Assembly (NCBI GenBank): GCA_023439545.1
Contig: JAEXNT010000076.1
Location: 1-36,216 of the forward strand
Source of the DNA: Bacillota bacterium
GTDB taxonomy: Bacteria; Bacillota; Clostridia; Acetivibrionales; DTU013
DNA: 36,216 nucleotides
Reading direction: 5' to 3'
The notes beneath the pieces are model-generated. The model was not told the origin of the DNA, did not search any database, and saw only the letters and a list, made by a program, of their open reading frames with translations. Numbering within the stretch: position 1 is the stretch's first letter; each line of letters opens with the position of its first letter. Below, in pieces: positions 1 to 7,979 of this stretch. Position numbers and translations under genes: made by a program.

Positions 1-119
1 AACCGCTTTAGCGGTAGCTTGAAAAACCATGCGGTTGGCGGACTTTTCGTAGGGCTTTCAGCCCTGCCAGTAACATGCCCTTACAGGGCAAGAGCAAACC
101 GCCGGCTAAGCCGGCGGTT
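1..119 (+). ncRNA. Tandem hairpin array, probable 3' end of a HEARO/omega-RNA-like element (5' end outside window)
   Basis: Four perfect short hairpins follow one another: ACCGC/GCGGT (2-15), AGGGCT/AGCCCT (51-65, loop TTC), TGCCCT/AGGGCA (76-90, loop TAC) and a 10-bp GC-rich terminal hairpin (97-119, loop TAA). GGCGG at 39-43 could also pair with CCGCC at 99-103, closing a multibranch structure. The last hairpin ends immediately before ATGA (120-123) and has no T tract, so it is not an ordinary terminator. As I recall the family, HEARO RNAs (now called omega RNAs of IscB/IsrB) are multi-hairpin RNAs that sit directly upstream of ATGA or GTGA and often occur without the nuclease gene. The hairpins are seen; the family assignment is inference without a covariance search. 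The alternative is a generic palindromic repeat or MITE end. Confidence 0.5.
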
Positions 120-151
120 ATGATTTAGAAAAGAACGAGGTATCACCAACA

Positions 152-1417
152 ATGCCGAAAAAACATATGGTTATTCTGGCGGCCATACTGATTTTTTGTA
201 CTGCTGCTGGTATTTTTCTTTTTAACCTGCTCAACAGGACAACATCCTCTCCTGTTATCAGCGAAGATGATAATGCAAGGAAATGGACGGCTGATCTAAG
301 GTATGTAAAAAAAAAGCTGCCTGTTTTGCATAAAAATCTGTTTTTTTATTTGTCGAAGGATGAGTTTGATAGTGAAATGGAAGAACTGATAAGCAAGGTC
401 GACGTACTGAGCGATCTGGAGATAAAAGCCGGACTTGCAAGGATAGTAAATTCGGTAAGGGATAGCCATACCAGCGTAAATATAAGAGGAGAGCAGTTAT
501 ATCCATTCAGTTTTTTTGAGTTTGAAGACGGTATCTACTTAACGAACGCATCTGAAAATTATAAGGAGTTGTGGGGTAAAAAGCTCGTTGCAGTGAACGG
601 ATACGATATAGATACGCTCCGTGAAAAGCTGAATCCATACATATCACAGGATAATCAGGCGATATCGAAGAACCAGTTCTGCAGTTTGCTGACTTCACTA
701 AATGTGTTGAAAATGGCGGGGGTAGCAGCAGAAGAAGCTGTAAGCTTTTCCTTTGAAGGACAGGATGTGATCGTTAAACCGCTGAATATCAACAACGTCG
801 ATAATGTCAGGTTTCTTTCTGATGACAGTGAATTCAGGGCTTTATATCCGCTTCCCAAGAAAAAGGATGATATTTATTGGTATCAATACGATGATAAGTC
901 CGGTATAGTGTATGTAAGATATAACTCCTGTTCGAATATGAAGGATTACTCCTTCAGCAAATTTACCAGGGATGTATTCGATACCGTAGACAGTAAAAAT
1001 GCCACAACCATGGTTATTGACCTGCGGGACAATGGCGGTGGAAATTCAATGATTTTCGATCCGTTCATCGGTGAGATAAAAAAACATTATACTATAAACA
1101 ACAAGGACAGTCTTTATGTAATTGTCGGCAGAAGTACATTTTCATCCGCGATATTGAATGCGATGGATCTCAAGCAGAAAACGAATGCAACAGTGATCGG
1201 CGAACCGACCGGGGGCAGACCGAACCATTTCGGAGAGGTCAAGGTGCTGCATTTATCGAATGTTGACCTGGATATCCAATATTCGAGCAATTACTTCAAA
1301 ACTACCGACGAAGATACCGATTCTCTTTACCCGGACGTTGAAACGCCATTAAAAGCAGCTTCGTATTTTAAAGGACAGGATGATTGCCTGAATTATATCT
1401 ATGGCGCTTTGAAATGA
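152..1417 (+). CDS. S41-family peptidase-like membrane/secreted protein
   Basis: This 421-residue protein begins with a basic stretch and one hydrophobic segment (about residues 6-26), a signal anchor or uncleaved signal peptide, so the rest should lie outside the cell. A PDZ-like stretch may lie around residues 125-175. The C-terminal half has S41 (C-terminal processing peptidase) features: VIDLRDNGGGNS, then GRSTFSSA with the probable nucleophile at Ser331 or Ser332, then IGEPTGGRPNHFGE. In classical Ctp proteases a Lys completes the dyad; here the equivalent stretch reads GGRPN with no obvious Lys. That pattern occurs in a side branch of S41 proteins, so catalysis by a Ser-Lys dyad is uncertain. 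The ATG is preceded by a weak GAGG motif with long spacing. It stands alone between a hairpin element and a terminator. Substrate unknown. Confidence 0.8.
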   Translation: MPKKHMVILAAILIFCTAAGIFLFNLLNRTTSSPVISEDDNARKWTADLRYVKKKLPVLHKNLFFYLSKDEFDSEMEELISKVDVLSDLEIKAGLARIVNSVRDSHTSVNIRGEQLYPFSFFEFEDGIYLTNASENYKELWGKKLVAVNGYDIDTLREKLNPYISQDNQAISKNQFCSLLTSLNVLKMAGVAAEEAVSFSFEGQDVIVKPLNINNVDNVRFLSDDSEFRALYPLPKKKDDIYWYQYDDKSGIVYVRYNSCSNMKDYSFSKFTRDVFDTVDSKNATTMVIDLRDNGGGNSMIFDPFIGEIKKHYTINNKDSLYVIVGRSTFSSAILNAMDLKQKTNATVIGEPTGGRPNHFGEVKVLHLSNVDLDIQYSSNYFKTTDEDTDSLYPDVETPLKAASYFKGQDDCLNYIYGALK

Positions 1418-1458
1418 CGCTATGAATGAACTAAAGGCTAAGAAGTCCGAAAAAACAG

Positions 1459-1497
1459 GAACCAGGCGCTGGACATGACTGCGCCTGGTTCTTCTGC
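1459..1497 (+). terminator. Probable rho-independent terminator after the S41 gene
   Basis: A perfect 11-bp stem (GAACCAGGCGC at 1459-1469 and its complement at 1481-1491) with an 11-nt loop is followed by a short pyrimidine-rich stretch, TTCTGCATT. The T run is poor, so efficiency is uncertain. Confidence 0.55.
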
Positions 1498-1621
1498 ATT
1501 ATAACGGTATTAGACCGGGTTTTCAATATATGTGCCAATTGAGATAGATAACAGAGGAAATAGTAAATATTTATAGAATACTTATATAATATTACAAAGC
1601 CAGTTAATGGAGGTCATGGAA

Positions 1622-2884
1622 ATGGGTGTATTGAGCGCTTTTCGCAAAAAAGAGGACGTATCGGCCCTGTTGAGCCAACTGAAGGACGATTCGATTGCAA
1701 AGAGACAGAATGCACTCGATAAACTGGAGAAGCTTCAGATTACTGTGGAAGATGGCCTGAAGATAATTCAAGCTTCGAAGGACAAGTATCCTCCGTTGAA
1801 ATACGAATGGCAGGATATTCAGGCAAAGCTTATCGATATTTGTTCCGGAAGGCCTTACGCGGAATATGTGGACAAGCTGGACCAAATATTCGATGGACTC
1901 GGTTCGCAAGCAAAGCTTGCGGTTTATCAATTCCTGACGACTTATGAGAACGAGCGTGCGCTGATCACTTACCTTAAGCTCCTTGACAAGGAAGGCGGTA
2001 AAATGAAGCGCCTGCCGACCGGAAGCCTGTATGACCGGCCGAGGTTTCCGGAAATATTGTTTCCCAGGCTTTTATCCCATGCCCGAAACAAGGACATTTC
2101 GGACGATATTTATCTGGTTCTGCTCAACTATTTCAACAGCCGGATGATCACCGAAAATATGATAAAGGATTACAGGAACAGTATCGCGGAGGATATACTG
2201 AACTCCGCGAATGAAGTAAGTCTTTACATGCAGGAGAAGTTGAAGGGATCCATCTGGGATGACGAGGATTATATGGGTCTCCGTAACAGGGCTGGCGTCC
2301 ACCTCGATCTTGCAGGCTATATAAGTAATCCTAGGATAATTCTGGTTTTGAGGAATATGATGAGTACCGGGGATATGAGGCTGAAAATGTTTGCAGCGCT
2401 ATCGCTGCTTCGTCTCGGAGAAGGGATCGAGGCTGAGGACGCCCTAGAAATAGCTGCGGACAGTGAAATGCGCAACTGGTTTTATAACGGGCTTCAAAAT
2501 ATCGGGCAAAAAGAAATTTTTCCCGTGCAGTATGAAAACCAGGCCAGCTTTGCGGAATCAAACATGGTCGACTGGCTGACATATCCGACAGAACTGGGGA
2601 GGGTGCCCGACCGGATAGAACTTATGAACGTATTTGAAGATGGGGAAAACGTATACTACCTATTCAGGTTCCGCTGCATCAGCGACGGCAATTGGCGTGA
2701 AGAAGGCTGGATGGCAGGCGTATCCGGCCCGTATGCAAAAAAGGAAGAACCGTCTACTAAGGCAGGAGGCCACACTTTCAGCAGGTTTGAAAAATGGGAT
2801 AGTAAAACGCCGAAGGAGCATTTTGCCAGTATTGTGGGCAATGTCAAGGAATTTTGGATGAAAAGGGCGGAAGAGCTTAAATAG
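1622..2884 (+). CDS. Unrecognised helical-repeat (HEAT-like) cytosolic protein
   Basis: I do not recognise this 420-residue protein. It has no signal peptide or membrane segment. It is rich in short amphipathic helices: an N-terminal stretch (KDDSIAKRQNALDKLEKL) looks like a HEAT/ARM unit, and a second helical unit lies around residues 240-290 (MFAALSLLRLGEG). The C-terminal third (from about residue 300) is richer in Trp and aromatic residues, containing YLFRFRC and EEGWMAGVSGPY, and may be a small beta domain. The ATG at 1622 is chosen because GGAGG at 1609-1613 lies 8 nt upstream of it; upstream ATGs at 1607 and 1616 overlap or abut that site. A TATAAT at 1585-1590 may be the -10 box; no good -35 is visible. 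Function unknown. Confidence 0.75.
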   Translation: MGVLSAFRKKEDVSALLSQLKDDSIAKRQNALDKLEKLQITVEDGLKIIQASKDKYPPLKYEWQDIQAKLIDICSGRPYAEYVDKLDQIFDGLGSQAKLAVYQFLTTYENERALITYLKLLDKEGGKMKRLPTGSLYDRPRFPEILFPRLLSHARNKDISDDIYLVLLNYFNSRMITENMIKDYRNSIAEDILNSANEVSLYMQEKLKGSIWDDEDYMGLRNRAGVHLDLAGYISNPRIILVLRNMMSTGDMRLKMFAALSLLRLGEGIEAEDALEIAADSEMRNWFYNGLQNIGQKEIFPVQYENQASFAESNMVDWLTYPTELGRVPDRIELMNVFEDGENVYYLFRFRCISDGNWREEGWMAGVSGPYAKKEEPSTKAGGHTFSRFEKWDSKTPKEHFASIVGNVKEFWMKRAEELK

Positions 2885-2989
2885 CAGGGATGTCAGAAAC
2901 ATTGATTATAAGTTTACATTACCTACCATACGGAACTGGATTGGTATATACTTGAATAAGCTCAATGAAATGTAAAGGGAAGGCAACGT

Positions 2990-3976
2990 ATGCTTAAACT
3001 CAGATTTCTTTTCAACAATGAAGCCCTCGCCGCAATGATCCTTGAAAACTGGAGGCACGATGCCGATTCGGGAGAAATGCTGAAATACTTCCGCATATCT
3101 TCAAATGCAGTGTATCCGTTCAAATCGGACGGCAGGGTCTGCTTTTTGAGGTTTGCCCCCATTTCGGAAAAAGATCCGGTGCAGGTTACCGGAGAGCTTG
3201 AATTCATAGAATATCTGAAACGGTCGGGTTATAATGCTCCGGCTGTCATACCGTCGGTAAAAGGCAGGCTGCTGGAAATATTGAAAACTCCCTGGGGAGA
3301 ATATGAGGCGGCAGCCTTTGAAGGAGTGCCTGGCAGACAGCTGGACGGGTTGGAGCCGGATGAAGCGGTCATTTGCGGCTATGGCCGGGCATTGGGTAGG
3401 CTGCATAAGCTGTCGGCCGGTTATTGCCCTAAACTCCGTAAACGCTGGAGCTGGCAGGAGGCCCTTGTCTGGATACGGGACGTGTTATCGGAGTTCCCGG
3501 ACGAGGAAGCGGCCGTAAAGGAAGCAGGACTGCTGGAGAAGTTCTTTTCAAGATTACCGGCCGATGAGAAAAACTATGGTCTTATCCATTACGATTTCGA
3601 AACGGACAACGTGTTTTTCGAAAAAGAAAAGCTCGAGTATCATATAATAGACTTTGACGACGCAATGTATCACTGGTATGCGATGGATATAGAACAGGCG
3701 CTGGATAGCCTTACTGAAGATATGGCACTACAGGAGGCCGAACATTTCAGGAACTGCTTCATCGAGGGGTATCGTTCACAGTTCGGTTTTACTGACGATA
3801 TGCTTGCTCTTTTACCGGTTTTCAGGCGTTTTGCGAATTTGTACGGCTACGCGCGCATCATTCGTTCTACCCGGGAAATCTGGGAAAATGAGCCCGAATG
3901 GATGCGAGACTTGAGAAACAATCTGGAAATGCTGCGCGAAAGAAGGGCGACCCACTTCGGGAAGCCGATAGAGTAA
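2990..3976 (+). CDS. Aminoglycoside phosphotransferase (APH)-fold kinase family protein
   Basis: A 328-residue soluble protein with the APH/choline-kinase fold signature: the catalytic loop HYDFETDN gives His200, Asp202 and Asn207 (HxDxxxxN), followed by the metal-binding IIDFDD around residues 219-224. The N-terminal lobe has a short beta-rich stretch with CFLRF where a nucleotide-binding Lys is expected in classical kinases. Such proteins phosphorylate a hydroxyl on a small molecule using ATP or GTP. The substrate cannot be read from sequence, and many clostridial members are not resistance genes (the CotS spore-coat family shares the fold). The ATG has a strong AAAGGGAAGG site at 2974-2983. 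It lies downstream of the helical-repeat gene with about 105 nt between and may be co-transcribed. Confidence 0.8.
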   Translation: MLKLRFLFNNEALAAMILENWRHDADSGEMLKYFRISSNAVYPFKSDGRVCFLRFAPISEKDPVQVTGELEFIEYLKRSGYNAPAVIPSVKGRLLEILKTPWGEYEAAAFEGVPGRQLDGLEPDEAVICGYGRALGRLHKLSAGYCPKLRKRWSWQEALVWIRDVLSEFPDEEAAVKEAGLLEKFFSRLPADEKNYGLIHYDFETDNVFFEKEKLEYHIIDFDDAMYHWYAMDIEQALDSLTEDMALQEAEHFRNCFIEGYRSQFGFTDDMLALLPVFRRFANLYGYARIIRSTREIWENEPEWMRDLRNNLEMLRERRATHFGKPIE

Positions 3977-3990
3977 CAACAAAAATAATA

Positions 3991-4019
3991 TTTACAAATA
4001 GACAGCGCAAGAATATAAT
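3991..4019 (+). promoter_or_regulatory. Sigma-A-type promoter of the T-box leader and metG
   Basis: TTTACA at 3991-3996 and a perfect TATAAT at 4014-4019 are separated by 17 nt. Transcription would begin near 4026, just ahead of the T-box leader. Confidence 0.7.
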
Positions 4020-4032
4020 ACAGTAAAATAAG

Positions 4033-4347
4033 CAATTTGCAATGATAAGGGAAAGTAAGTTCGCGGTTTACCGGCACAGAGATCCCTATAGCTGAGAAAG
4101 GGAACGGCGGAGCGAGCCGAACAGGCCTTTGAGCACTGCACCGAACGGTAATGACGATAACCGACATCTGTCGGGCCATACCAATGTAGGCTACAGCGGG
4201 CGCACCCGTTATAATGCCCAAGTATAACCGTATTTTGTGCGGCGTACTGGCTGAGACCGATACTGTGAAGCATCGGCAAACAGGGGTGGTATCGCGAAGC
4301 ATAGCTCTCGTCCCCAGGAAAGGTTCCTGGCGGCGGGGGTTTTTTTA
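4033..4347 (+). promoter_or_regulatory. T-box riboswitch leader, probable methionine (ATG) specifier
   Basis: The 440-nt gap before metG is a T-box leader, which reads the charging state of a tRNA and allows read-through when uncharged tRNA binds. Stem I carries AGTA at 4054-4057 (loop-E side of the specifier loop), the AGAGA and GCTGAGAAAGGG conserved stretches (4078-4111), and a stem of GTTCG-GGT with a bulged C (4059-4067) against ACCGAAC (4140-4146). The specifier loop then reads GGTAATGAC, giving ATG at 4151-4153. The T-box sequence AGGGGTGGTATCGCG is at 4282-4296; its TGGT bulge would pair with an ACCA tRNA end. A terminator follows. T-box identity is strong; the exact specifier is an assignment by position and fits the downstream gene. 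Confidence 0.88.
4311..4346 (+). terminator. T-box-regulated intrinsic terminator
   Basis: CCAGGAA (4314-4320) pairs with TTCCTGG (4324-4330) and the stem extends outward with flanking C and G runs. It is followed by seven T residues ending at 4346-4347. The 5' flank TCGTCCCC is the part normally captured by the T-box antiterminator. Confidence 0.8.
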
Positions 4348-4417
4348 TTGGCTTGCGGCGATACTGAAAAAAATTCGGACAACAGGGTAACTTAAATATA
4401 TAAAGCGGAGGTATTGT

Positions 4418-6457
4418 ATGAACAGCGAATATAACAACGGAGCAATGACCGAAAGCTTACCAGGCGCAGAAGGGCGGCCTGCATTCCCCAAACGTGCGGT
4501 AATAACGGGAGGAATGCCGTACGGTAACAAGGAACTGCACCTTGGGCATGTAGGAGGAGTATTTGTCCATGCAGACACTTATGCCCGCTTTCTTCGGGAC
4601 CGTATCGGAAAAGAAAACGTAATATTCGTTTCGGGTACTGACTGCTATGGTTCGCCGATCCTGGAGCACTACCGCAAACTTGCGGAAAACGGTGATTTTG
4701 CAGGTACGATACAGGATTTTGTGGAATTGAACCATAAACGGCAGAAGGAAGTTCTGGACGCCTACCACATCAGCGCCAACCTGTTTGCAGCCTCGGGGAT
4801 AGGCCGTGCCGCGGAGATCCACAGGGAGGTTTCGGAGAATTTTATCAAGCGCCTGTATGAAAACGGCCATCTCCAGAAAATAACAACGTCGCAGTTCTAC
4901 GATAAGAAGTTTGAAGTTTTCCTGAACGGACGCCAGGTTGTCGGACAGTGTCCGATTGCGGGCTGCTCGTCGGAAAGGGGTTATGCTGACGAGTGCTCGC
5001 TGGGACACCAGTATATGCCGTCGGAGCTGATAAACCCTAAAAGTACTCTTTCCGGTGAAAAGCCCGAGATGAGGGATGTCACGAACTGGTACTTCAGACT
5101 GGACAATTTTCACGATCTTATAGGCGAATGGACGGAAGCGTTGGAAAATAAGCCGGGCACACGTGAGTTTGTCGTCAAGAGTATAAGGGAGTTCCTGGAA
5201 CCTCCGGTTGTTTTCATAAAGCGCGATCAATATGAGCTGTTCAGCGCAGTTTCAGATAAACTTCCGCACTTTGAAATTATCGACGAAGAAAGAAAACCTT
5301 CGTTCTCCCTTGTATTCGATACTCTCGAGGACAGGGAAAATGCCTGTTCACACTTAAGCGCAGGTTCTGTCAGATACCGTACGGGGAAAACACTGGTACC
5401 GTTCAGGCTTACGGGTAATATCGAATGGGGCGTTCCCGCACCCGCTATCGAGGATATGGAAAAGCTCACTATATGGGTATGGCCGGAGTCGCTATGGGCC
5501 CCGATATCCTTCACCATGGCTTACCTGGAGCAGCAGGGCAAAAGCAGGGATACCTGGAAGGACTGGTGGTGCAGCAGTGCTGCGGGAGTATATCAGTTTA
5601 TCGGGGAGGACAATGTTTACTTCTATGGGCCGGCCGAGATGGCGATGTTTATGGGGCAGCAGGGTGAAAAGCCGTCATCGCAGCCTCCTGAAGGACAGCT
5701 CCGGCTTCCCTGGCTTATAGTCAACAATCACCTGTTGTTCCTCGACAAAAAGGCAAGCAGCAGCGACGCCGTAAAACCTCCGTTGGCGGCAGAACTCCTC
5801 GGGCACTATACTGCAGAGCAGCTAAGAGCGCATTTTCTCGGGCTGGGGCTGGGAATAAAGAGCGTAAGCTTTCAGCCTAAGCCCTTTAATCCAAAGGCCT
5901 CCGAGAAGGACAGCGATCCCGTACTGAAGGAGGGAAACCTGCTGTCGAACGTGTTCAACCGTGCCGTACGCTCCTGTTTCTACACTGCGCAGAAATATTT
6001 CGACGGAAGGATACCTGTCGGCGATGTAAGCTTCGAAATAGCGGAGGCGGCTAAGAAGGTCATACTGGAATATGAAAGGCTGATGTCTGAATTCAAGTTC
6101 CACCAGGTGATGAGCCTCATGGATAATTACATCAGGAATATGAACAAATACTGGTCGGGGCGCTCCAGGCAGGCGGACGAAGCCGATGATACTGGCATTC
6201 GGGCACTGCTGCTGGCAGACATGTTCCATATGGTAAGGACCGCGGCAATACTCATGCATCCTATCGCTCCCGAGGGCACTGAAATGATACGCGAATACCT
6301 TGGCTTCGGTGAGGAATTCTGGCACTGGGACCGTGTTTTCGATACCGTATACAGCTTTATGGAGGATCCGGCGGTACACAAGCTGAAGTTCCTCGAACCC
6401 AGGGTCGACTTCTTCAGGAAGCACCCCAGCCAGATTCGCCAGGACGGGGAAGTTTGA
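4418..6457 (+). CDS. metG: Methionyl-tRNA synthetase, atypical class I type
   Basis: This 679-residue enzyme charges tRNA-Met with methionine in the cytoplasm. The class I Rossmann fold is shown by GGMPYGNKELHLGH, with the HIGH-like HLGH at residues 41-44, and by VSGTDCYGSP near 71-80. The metal knuckle is Cys178-x4-Cys183-x9-Cys193-x3-His197 rather than the usual four Cys. The KMSKS loop is KASSS (in LDKKASSSD, about residues 441-449), keeping the first Lys but losing the second. WVWPESLWAPI and the helical C-terminal anticodon domain (from about residue 510) fit MetRS. No C-terminal tRNA-binding EMAP-type domain follows. The ATG follows GCGGAGG at a good distance, and the T-box upstream supports the amino acid. 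A canonical MetRS may exist elsewhere in the genome; this one could be a divergent second copy. Confidence 0.88.
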   Translation: MNSEYNNGAMTESLPGAEGRPAFPKRAVITGGMPYGNKELHLGHVGGVFVHADTYARFLRDRIGKENVIFVSGTDCYGSPILEHYRKLAENGDFAGTIQDFVELNHKRQKEVLDAYHISANLFAASGIGRAAEIHREVSENFIKRLYENGHLQKITTSQFYDKKFEVFLNGRQVVGQCPIAGCSSERGYADECSLGHQYMPSELINPKSTLSGEKPEMRDVTNWYFRLDNFHDLIGEWTEALENKPGTREFVVKSIREFLEPPVVFIKRDQYELFSAVSDKLPHFEIIDEERKPSFSLVFDTLEDRENACSHLSAGSVRYRTGKTLVPFRLTGNIEWGVPAPAIEDMEKLTIWVWPESLWAPISFTMAYLEQQGKSRDTWKDWWCSSAAGVYQFIGEDNVYFYGPAEMAMFMGQQGEKPSSQPPEGQLRLPWLIVNNHLLFLDKKASSSDAVKPPLAAELLGHYTAEQLRAHFLGLGLGIKSVSFQPKPFNPKASEKDSDPVLKEGNLLSNVFNRAVRSCFYTAQKYFDGRIPVGDVSFEIAEAAKKVILEYERLMSEFKFHQVMSLMDNYIRNMNKYWSGRSRQADEADDTGIRALLLADMFHMVRTAAILMHPIAPEGTEMIREYLGFGEEFWHWDRVFDTVYSFMEDPAVHKLKFLEPRVDFFRKHPSQIRQDGEV

Positions 6458-6510
6458 CTTTGAATTTTCATGGGAATATAATTTCATATAAACTGGAAGG
6501 GTGGAATGGT

Positions 6511-7881
6511 TTGAGAAAATTAGGAGCTCTGGTATTGATCATATCGGTCTTGATGACGTTTGCAGGCTGTAATTTGAAAACAGGTGACCCAACCACGCCC
6601 GGTACTGCTCCCGGTCATAACAGTACCGGCGGTACTTCTGTCGATGAGAGCGGGGATACGACTGAAGGACAGTCGGCGGAACAGGACACGACTGTATCGG
6701 ATGGCGGCCAGGCTTCGGAAACACAGCAGCAAACAGGCCAAAACAGCCAGACGGGACAGAACGGCCAAGGTGGCCCGGGTAAGTCCATCGAAGCCAGGGT
6801 GGAAAAGATGCTGGACAGCATGAGTATGGCGGAAAAAATCGGGCAGATGTTTGTCGTAGGCTTTGACGGTACGGAACCAGGCGCCGATTTAAAGGAAATG
6901 ATAAAAAACCGGTATGTAGGCGGAGTGATACTGTTCCAGCGTAATGTGAAGGATCCCGGACAGCTGCTCGGGCTCAACAATTCCATAAAGGAAATCAATA
7001 AGTCAAATAAGGCGCCTTTATTAATATCGGTGGATGAAGAGGGCGGCAGGGTCAGCAGGATGCCCGACCGGTTCAGAGACATGCCCGAGGCGCTTTCGGT
7101 CGGCAATACCAAAAACAGCGGTTACGCTTATGATATCGGCGGAATACTTGCCGGGGAGACGGCAGCGTTCGGCTTCAACACCGATTTTGCCCCGGTGCTC
7201 GACATTTGGAGCAATCCCAAGAATACGGTCATAGGCGACCGGGCGTTCGGTAAAGACCCGGAAACAGTGAGCGGTATGGGCATTCAGGTTATGAACGGTA
7301 TCAGAGACGGCGGGATAATTCCGGTTGTGAAGCATTTTCCAGGACACGGCGACACGGTTACCGATTCCCATGTCGGCCTGCCCAAAGTCGATTATGGTAT
7401 GGACAGGCTTGAAAGCTTCGAGCTGGTTCCGTTTAAAAATGCTATAGCTGAAGGGGCGGAAGCTGTCATGGTTGCACATATACTGATGAGCGCCCTGGAT
7501 AATAAATATCCGGCCTCTCTTTCAAAGGCTGTCATAACCGATCTGCTGCGCGATAAAATGGGTTTCGATGGCGTTGTAATAACCGACGACATGACAATGG
7601 GAGCTATCGCAGAAAACTACAGCATAGGCAAAGCCGCCGTGAGGTCGGTACTGGCAGGCGCAGATATAATACTTGTGTGCCACGGGACAGAAAGCCAGAA
7701 GCTGGCTATGGATTCGGTGGAGGCCGCCGTCAAAAACGGAACGATACCTGCCGCACGGATTGACGAGAGCGTCGGCCGGATACTAAGGCTCAAATACAAG
7801 TTTGAGCTTTCGGATAGAACCATTAAGTCGGTAAATGTCGAAGAGCTGAACAAAAAAATTGAAGCGGTTTTGACCGAATGA
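6511..7881 (+). CDS. Glycoside hydrolase family 3 lipoprotein, beta-N-acetylglucosaminidase (NagZ)-like
   Basis: A lipoprotein of 456 residues starting at TTG 6511, with GGGTGG at 6499-6504; the signal peptide LGALVLIISVLMTFAGC ends in a lipobox Cys. A low-complexity linker rich in Gly, Thr, Ser and Gln (about residues 21-88) separates the anchor from a single GH3 barrel. NagZ-type motifs are present: DEEGGRVSRM, KHFPGHGDT with DSH just after it (from about residue 273, the Asp-His acid/base dyad), and VITDDMTMGAI (about residues 355-365) carrying the nucleophile Asp. There is no second GH3 domain. The likely role is removal of terminal GlcNAc from peptidoglycan or muropeptides at the outer face of the membrane. 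An upstream in-frame TTG at 6454 overlaps metG but has no ribosome binding site and would bury the signal peptide. Confidence 0.87.
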   Translation: MRKLGALVLIISVLMTFAGCNLKTGDPTTPGTAPGHNSTGGTSVDESGDTTEGQSAEQDTTVSDGGQASETQQQTGQNSQTGQNGQGGPGKSIEARVEKMLDSMSMAEKIGQMFVVGFDGTEPGADLKEMIKNRYVGGVILFQRNVKDPGQLLGLNNSIKEINKSNKAPLLISVDEEGGRVSRMPDRFRDMPEALSVGNTKNSGYAYDIGGILAGETAAFGFNTDFAPVLDIWSNPKNTVIGDRAFGKDPETVSGMGIQVMNGIRDGGIIPVVKHFPGHGDTVTDSHVGLPKVDYGMDRLESFELVPFKNAIAEGAEAVMVAHILMSALDNKYPASLSKAVITDLLRDKMGFDGVVITDDMTMGAIAENYSIGKAAVRSVLAGADIILVCHGTESQKLAMDSVEAAVKNGTIPAARIDESVGRILRLKYKFELSDRTIKSVNVEELNKKIEAVLTE

Positions 7882-7887
7882 TATAAT
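7859..7887 (+). promoter_or_regulatory. Candidate promoter of the miaB-mutSL-hfq cluster
   Basis: TTGAAG at 7859-7864 and a perfect TATAAT at 7882-7887 are separated by 17 nt, overlapping the last codons of the GH3 gene. It lies about 90 nt upstream of the miaB start. Confidence 0.5.
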
Positions 7888-7979
7888 GTATCCGAAAGCA
7901 ACTGTAAAGAGGATACGTTATACCGCTCCGCGGGAATTTGTACGCATAAAGATAGTTTTTACCGGAGGATTGGCTGAAA

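Noticed and set aside
4457..5230. 257-codon minus-strand frame
   Set aside because: Antisense to metG, no ribosome binding site and no recognisable domain.
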